DNA from: Dyella lutea
GTDB taxonomy: Bacteria > Pseudomonadota > Gammaproteobacteria > Xanthomonadales > Rhodanobacteraceae
Assembly: GCF_024158035.1 (NCBI RefSeq)
Contig: NZ_JAMZEK010000002.1
Span: 558,001 to 622,000, forward strand
Length of the DNA: 64,000 nucleotides
Direction: 5' to 3'
The notes under the pieces are model-generated. The model was not told the DNA's origin and did no database searches. It was given only the letters and a program-made list of their open reading frames with translations. Below, piece after piece: positions 63,821 to 64,000 of this stretch (positions are counted from its first letter, which is position 1; the number at the start of each line of letters is the position of its first letter). The position numbers and the translations under genes are program-made.

Positions 63821-64000
63821 TTACTTGGCGCTGGCCTTGTGCTTTACCTTGGCGGCCTTGGCCGGCGCGCCGGCGGCATTGCCACTGAACTGGATGGCCT
63901 GCTGGTTGCGCTTGAGCGTGGCCGGGCCCATGCCCTTGACCTGGGCCAGGTCGTCCAACGTCTTGAACGGGCCATGCGCCTCGCGCCAAGCCACGATGGC
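63821..64000 (-). CDS. ComEA-like helix-hairpin-helix protein (5' end outside window)
   Basis: The minus strand ends with an open frame encoding 'AIVAWREAHGPFKTLDDLAQ' and 'VKGMGPATLKRN', then an Ala/Lys-rich tail and a TAA stop. This is the second helix-hairpin-helix of a ComEA-type DNA-binding protein, used in DNA uptake or as a small periplasmic DNA-binding protein. The start and any signal peptide are beyond the window edge. Confidence 0.9.
   Translation of the reverse strand, partial: AIVAWREAHGPFKTLDDLAQVKGMGPATLKRNQQAIQFSGNAAGAPAKAAKVKHKASAK

Overview
The window reads as a piece of a high-GC gammaproteobacterial chromosome, most likely from the Rhodanobacteraceae/Xanthomonadaceae (a Dyella, Rhodanobacter or Luteibacter relative). 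This rests on the gene order tgt-yajC-secD-secF, a Xanthomonas-type Rrf2 regulator heading the suf genes, an amgK-murU recycling pair, and the general protein repertoire. No taxonomic search was run. No tRNA, rRNA, CRISPR array or intact insertion sequence is visible.

Region 1 (0.1-19.5 kb) is mostly housekeeping. It holds queuosine tRNA modification (tgt), the Sec translocon accessory genes (yajC, secD, secF), the flagellar stator (motA, motB) behind a near-consensus sigma-28 promoter, the divergently transcribed cell-wall recycling pair amgK-murU, a two-gene cyclic-di-GMP module (an HD-GYP with a changed HD residue and a GGDEF-EAL), a nitrogen module (glnK-amtB) behind a sigma-54 promoter, and the iron-sulfur assembly operon sufR-sufB-(lprI-like)-sufC-sufD-sufS.

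Region 2 (19.5-39.7 kb) is an accessory block. At each end lies a pair of inverted palindromic repeats of one family. Inside are an acyltransferase, a TetR-controlled SDR/quinone-reductase operon with two operator copies, a YCII protein, an exported amidase, an intact HigBA toxin-antitoxin module beside a broken inverted HigA copy, an exported alpha-fucosidase/beta-galactosidase pair, several small proteins, an AraC regulator, a PEP-mutase-like enzyme, an AbiEii-like nucleotidyltransferase with an overlapping small gene, and an ECF sigma factor with a membrane partner. The GNAT-Rieske pair that I recall following sufS in relatives appears only after this block (40.9-41.7 kb), which suggests the block was inserted into that neighbourhood.

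Region 3 (41.8-58.8 kb) contains the most interesting assembly. A plus-strand operon (HAD phosphatase, class III aminotransferase, acyl carrier protein, ketoacyl synthase, FemAB/GNAT-like transferase, ureohydrolase-like enzyme) converges on a minus-strand series (two-component system, TolC-like protein, DevBCA-like ABC exporter, esterase, two half-size EamA transporters, DegT aminotransferase). Together they look like a biosynthesis-export locus for an unidentified acylated amino compound.

Region 4 (58.9-64 kb) holds an exported M1-type metallopeptidase with a coupled membrane protein, a HutD-like cupin, a RimJ-like acetyltransferase, a SET-domain protein and the 3' part of a ComEA-like helix-hairpin-helix protein cut by the window edge.
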